Below are positions 61,218 through 64,000 of a stretch of DNA of 64,000 nt, piece after piece. A model generated the notes under the pieces. The model was not told the origin of the DNA. It saw only the letters and a program-made list of their open reading frames with translations, and searched no databases. The stretch comes from Candidatus Aminicenantota bacterium (GTDB taxonomy: Bacteria > Acidobacteriota > Aminicenantia > S016-38). Both the position numbers and the translations under genes were made by a program. The stretch spans positions 55,150 to 119,149 of the forward strand of contig JALSNJ010000019.1 in assembly GCA_026987025.1 (NCBI GenBank), given 5' to 3'. How positions within the stretch are numbered: position 1 is the stretch's first letter; each line of letters begins with the position of its first letter.

Positions 61218-62775
61218 AATCTCCTTGGCCGGGGGGAATGTCGTGGAGAAAAAATGGGCCGTGGTCCTTCAGTCTACCGAAGTAAGGAGCGGACCTTCCC
61301 TGAAGTTCCCCGTCCTCTACACCGCCTCCCCGGGGGAAAAATTCCAGGTTCTGGGGGAAGCAGGGGGATGGGTTAAGGTAAGGCTTTCCGACGGCAGGGA
61401 AGGATACATCTGGGGAAGCTACCTGAGGGTGGAGGTGGAGAGGGTGGAAGTCCCTGCACCAAAACAGCCCCCTGCCGGCCTGAAACCCCCTCCCCCCTCC
61501 GGCTCTGCCCCGGTGGTATCCAAAAGGCCCTCCCTCCTTCCCCTTTACATAGCCGCAGGGGCGGCCGTGGCAGGTGGGGTGGGATACTTCCTCTTCAGGA
61601 AGGGAGGTCCCCTCAACCGGGGGAAGGCCACCCTGAGGATAAGCTCCAGCCCATCGGAGGCTGTGGTTTACATAGACGGGCAGGAGAAGTGCGAGACCCC
61701 CTGCACCGTGGAGGGCATATCCCCAGGGACCCACACGGTTAAGGTGGAGAGAGAGCTATACGGGAAGTGGGAGAAGGAGATGGAGTTTGAGGGCTACGAG
61801 GAATATCAGGTGGAGGCTGAGCTTTCCCCCTTTGCCTACGAGCCGGACTTCTGCTTCGGCTCGCGGGGAAGCGGAGATGGGCAGTTTCACTACCCCTGGG
61901 ATTTAACCTTAGACGATGACGGAAACATATATGTGGCGGATTTCAACAACCACAGGCTCCAGAAATTTGATCCCTCGGGGAACTTCCTTTCCAAACTGAA
62001 CACTACAACTTCCGGGGGCATTTTTCTTTACCCATCAGGCATAAGGTATTCCCCCCACAACCGCAGGCACTATGTGGTTTTTAGCAACAACTCTGCCCTC
62101 AACTGGTATAGTCTTTCCCTTTCCTGGCTGGGAAACAGTTCCCTCGGACTACACTGGCCCCGCTCCATGGGCGTTGACTCCTCCGGGAATGTATACATAG
62201 CCGACGGGGGGAACGCCAGGATAGTGAAGACCGACGAGAACGGAAACCTCATAACCACCTGGACTGTGGAGAGGGCAGGAAGCTTCCCCATGGATGCAGA
62301 GCCTGGCCAGGACGGGAAAGTATATGTCTCCGCCTGCGGTATAGACAAAGTCATAGTTTACACCTCCTCGGGGAACAAGGAGATGGAGTTTTCCACGGTA
62401 ATGGACTGTCCGGCGGGAATATCCATTGACAGGATGGGCCATGTTTATGTGGTTTCCAATGGAGAAGACAAGATTTACAAGTTCCTTCCCGACGGAACCT
62501 ATGTCCTGAACTTTGGAGAATATGGAAACGGCCGAGGTCAGTTTTATGCCCCTTATGGAATTGCTGTGGATGACGAGGGAAAAATCTATGTGGCCGACGA
62601 AGGAAACGACCGCATCTGCATCTGGAGGATAACCGGAAGGACCATAACATCGCCTACGGCGAAGATAACCGTAAGGAGGAAAAAGGAAGGAACCTTTCGC
62701 CCCAGGGGAAGGAAAATTCAGGGGCTTTCCAGTGCCTATGGCCTCAGAAAACCCCTGAGGAGGATAAAAAAATAA
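61171..62775 (+). CDS. SH3b, PEGA and NHL-repeat envelope protein
   Basis: 534 aa. Signal peptide, SH3b domain, a central membrane helix (LPLYIAAGAAVAGGVGYFLF), a PEGA domain (SSPSEAVVYIDGQ, with TPCTV) and four or more NHL propeller repeats (FGSRGSGDGQFHYPWDLTLD, YGNGRGQFYAPYGIAVDDE). The order places PEGA and NHL on the far side of the membrane helix from the SH3b. AGAGAGG precedes the ATG. Confidence 0.87.
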   Translation: MRKLISLTALVCLLLGISLAGGNVVEKKWAVVLQSTEVRSGPSLKFPVLYTASPGEKFQVLGEAGGWVKVRLSDGREGYIWGSYLRVEVERVEVPAPKQPPAGLKPPPPSGSAPVVSKRPSLLPLYIAAGAAVAGGVGYFLFRKGGPLNRGKATLRISSSPSEAVVYIDGQEKCETPCTVEGISPGTHTVKVERELYGKWEKEMEFEGYEEYQVEAELSPFAYEPDFCFGSRGSGDGQFHYPWDLTLDDDGNIYVADFNNHRLQKFDPSGNFLSKLNTTTSGGIFLYPSGIRYSPHNRRHYVVFSNNSALNWYSLSLSWLGNSSLGLHWPRSMGVDSSGNVYIADGGNARIVKTDENGNLITTWTVERAGSFPMDAEPGQDGKVYVSACGIDKVIVYTSSGNKEMEFSTVMDCPAGISIDRMGHVYVVSNGEDKIYKFLPDGTYVLNFGEYGNGRGQFYAPYGIAVDDEGKIYVADEGNDRICIWRITGRTITSPTAKITVRRKKEGTFRPRGRKIQGLSSAYGLRKPLRRIKK

Positions 62776-62788
62776 AAGGAGGTGCATT

Positions 62789-63937
62789 TTGAGAAAAAGC
62801 ATTTTGCTTATCTTAATTTTCGGTCTCCTCCTGGGCACCTGCTTTGCCCAGGGGAATGCCGTGAAGAAGAAGTGGGCGGTTGCCCTCAGGGATGCCAATG
62901 TGAGGAGCATGCCCTCCACCCAGGGGAATATTCTCTTCATCGCAAGGGCCGGTGAAAGGCTTGAGGTCCTTGAGGACATGGGCCTGTGGCTCAAGGTAAA
63001 GAGGGCGGACGGGACCGTGGGGTATGTTTGGGCCAAGCTGGTGAGAATAGAGGTGGAGAGGGTCGTGAAGCAGGCTCCCTCCCTAACCCCTGCTCCTAAG
63101 CCTTCGCCTGTGCCTGTTCAAAGGCCTTCTCTCCGCCGCACCCCTTCCCACTTCAGGCCCTTCGGCTTCAGCTTCAACTTTGACTATGCCTTCGTAAACC
63201 CAGAGGACTTCAACGCTATAACCAGGGGAAACAACATGTGGTTTGAATCGTTACTCAACGCATATCCCGGTTATCTTGAAATAGACCATCCGCTCAAGGA
63301 ATTGAAGTCCTCCATGGGTGGAGGGGTGGAATTCACCTTCAGGCCCCATCCCAGCATAGGCCTGGGCCTGGGTTTCTCCTACGCCATGGGGAAGCGGGGA
63401 GGAGATTCTACCATATCTGACCCCATGGGAAATTACTTAAAATTCACCCAGGACCTCACCTCCACCATATACGGTCCCTATTTCTCCCTTCACTTCATGG
63501 TTCCTGCCCAGACGATAACCTTGGATCTCTTCGCCAGGGCAGGGTACTACATGGGGAGTTTTAAAATATCCAACTCCATGAGCAGCAGCGGAGGCGGAGG
63601 AGGAATGTATTCCATAGAGGACATATCCAAGGGAACCATAGGCTTTGGAGGGGGCATGAGGTTGAACATATCCCTTTCGGGAAGCTCAGGCTTTTTCCTG
63701 GGCGGTTCCTACAACCTTATAAAGTTCAAAGACCTGGAGGGAACCGAAAAAAGCGGTGGGGGGCAATATACGGGAAAGCTCTATTATGTGGAAGAGGAAA
63801 CCTCATTCGGCCCATGGCTACCTAACCTGTGGGTATCTGACACTCCCCCCTCAAACCCACATCTAAGGAATGTAAGGCCCGCGGAGTTTAACTTCTCAGG
63901 ATTTACCGTAGGGGCGGGCTTCTTCGTAAAGTTCTGA
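62789..63937 (+). CDS. SH3b plus outer-membrane beta-barrel protein (duplicate)
   Basis: 382 aa starting with TTG 6 nt after AGGAGG. Same domains as 60048; barrel loops differ by insertions and a glycine run (SSSGGGGGMYS), which suggests surface loops under change. The last stretch is identical at the DNA level to the end of 60048. Confidence 0.85.
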   Translation: MRKSILLILIFGLLLGTCFAQGNAVKKKWAVALRDANVRSMPSTQGNILFIARAGERLEVLEDMGLWLKVKRADGTVGYVWAKLVRIEVERVVKQAPSLTPAPKPSPVPVQRPSLRRTPSHFRPFGFSFNFDYAFVNPEDFNAITRGNNMWFESLLNAYPGYLEIDHPLKELKSSMGGGVEFTFRPHPSIGLGLGFSYAMGKRGGDSTISDPMGNYLKFTQDLTSTIYGPYFSLHFMVPAQTITLDLFARAGYYMGSFKISNSMSSSGGGGGMYSIEDISKGTIGFGGGMRLNISLSGSSGFFLGGSYNLIKFKDLEGTEKSGGGQYTGKLYYVEEETSFGPWLPNLWVSDTPPSNPHLRNVRPAEFNFSGFTVGAGFFVKF

Positions 63938-64000
63938 AAAAGAGAGGTATCCCATGAGGAAGTTAATTTCCCTTACGGCCTTAGTCTGCCTTCTCCTGGG
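63874..64000 (+). repeat. 127-bp exact repeat, second copy (continues past edge)
   Basis: Identical to 61091-61217, so a two-gene unit appears to be tandemly duplicated. Confidence 0.9.
63954..64000 (+). CDS. Start of a second copy of the SH3b/PEGA/NHL gene (right edge)
   Basis: The 47 available bases (MRKLISLTALVCLLLG) are identical to the start of the gene at 61171, including the Shine-Dalgarno region. Confidence 0.8.
   Translation, partial: MRKLISLTALVCLLL

Noticed and set aside
62149..63036. 295-aa minus-strand ORF across the NHL and barrel genes
   Set aside because: It spans two well-supported plus-strand genes and encodes no recognisable domain.

Overview
The window reads as chromosome of a thermophilic, probably anaerobic, Gram-negative-type bacterium. 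Evidence for thermophily is a TtuA/TtuB pair (2-thiolation of tRNA position 54) and purine-rich mRNAs full of AGG/AGA arginine codons. Evidence for an outer membrane is RND pumps with an adaptor and C-terminal-Phe beta-barrel proteins. Families such as tandem 6-bladed beta-propellers, S9 peptidases and SH3b proteins recall Aminicenantes-like lineages, but that placement is an inference and no rRNA is present to test it. No rRNA, tRNA or CRISPR array was recognised.

Layout. (1) 1-8430, minus strand: a tightly overlapping 13-gene sulfur-trafficking operon: nifS, nadA, a metal-binding HMA protein, an unknown, iscU, a thioredoxin-like protein, an OsmC-like protein, an E1-like activator, a ThiI/MnmA-like PP-loop enzyme, ttuB, ttuA, thi4 and an unknown running off the left edge. 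It starts from a perfect TTGACA-N17-TATAAT promoter covered by a 32-bp dyad. (2) 8.6-25.9 kb: housekeeping and accessory genes (MATE, metallophosphoesterase, SH3b/beta-barrel protein, GT-C-like membrane protein, two S9 peptidases, an Nramp relative with hyuAB, DUF488). (3) 26.1-29.97 kb: an AT-richer island with a three-gene restriction-modification operon between two attC-like sites, next to HEPN/HepT remnants. (4) 29.97-41.5 kb: adaptor plus two RND permeases, then an ABC exporter and an ABC-2 type pair. (5) 41.6-42.7 kb: an IS481-like insertion sequence. (6) 42.7-51.7 kb: what I consider the new system. (7) 51.7-59.2 kb: addA/addB, a CDF metal transporter, DUF3783 and a membrane protein. 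(8) 59.3-64 kb: an operon of secreted SH3b proteins, partly tandemly duplicated and continuing past the right edge.

The candidate new system (42.7-51.7 kb) has three operons. Each begins with a small exported protein with cysteines near its C-terminus, followed by 6-bladed beta-propeller proteins and, in two of the three, a redoxin-like protein. Three of the leading genes have a canonical sigma-54 (-24/-12) promoter and four carry the same 5' leader: a hairpin just before AGGAGG and an ATG-AAG-AG start (all proteins begin MKR). Two of the promoters have three upstream 18-bp dyads each, GTTAG-N8-CTAAC in one and GATAA-N8-TTATC in the other, arranged alike: proximal site 62-63 bp from the -24 element, two distal sites 21 bp apart. 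One intact sigma-54 activator and the C-terminal remnant of a paralogue lie immediately beyond the respective site clusters.

A second genome-wide theme is leaderless transcription: several genes have a TATAAT/TAAAAT box 6-7 nt before an ATG or GTG and no ribosome-binding site.
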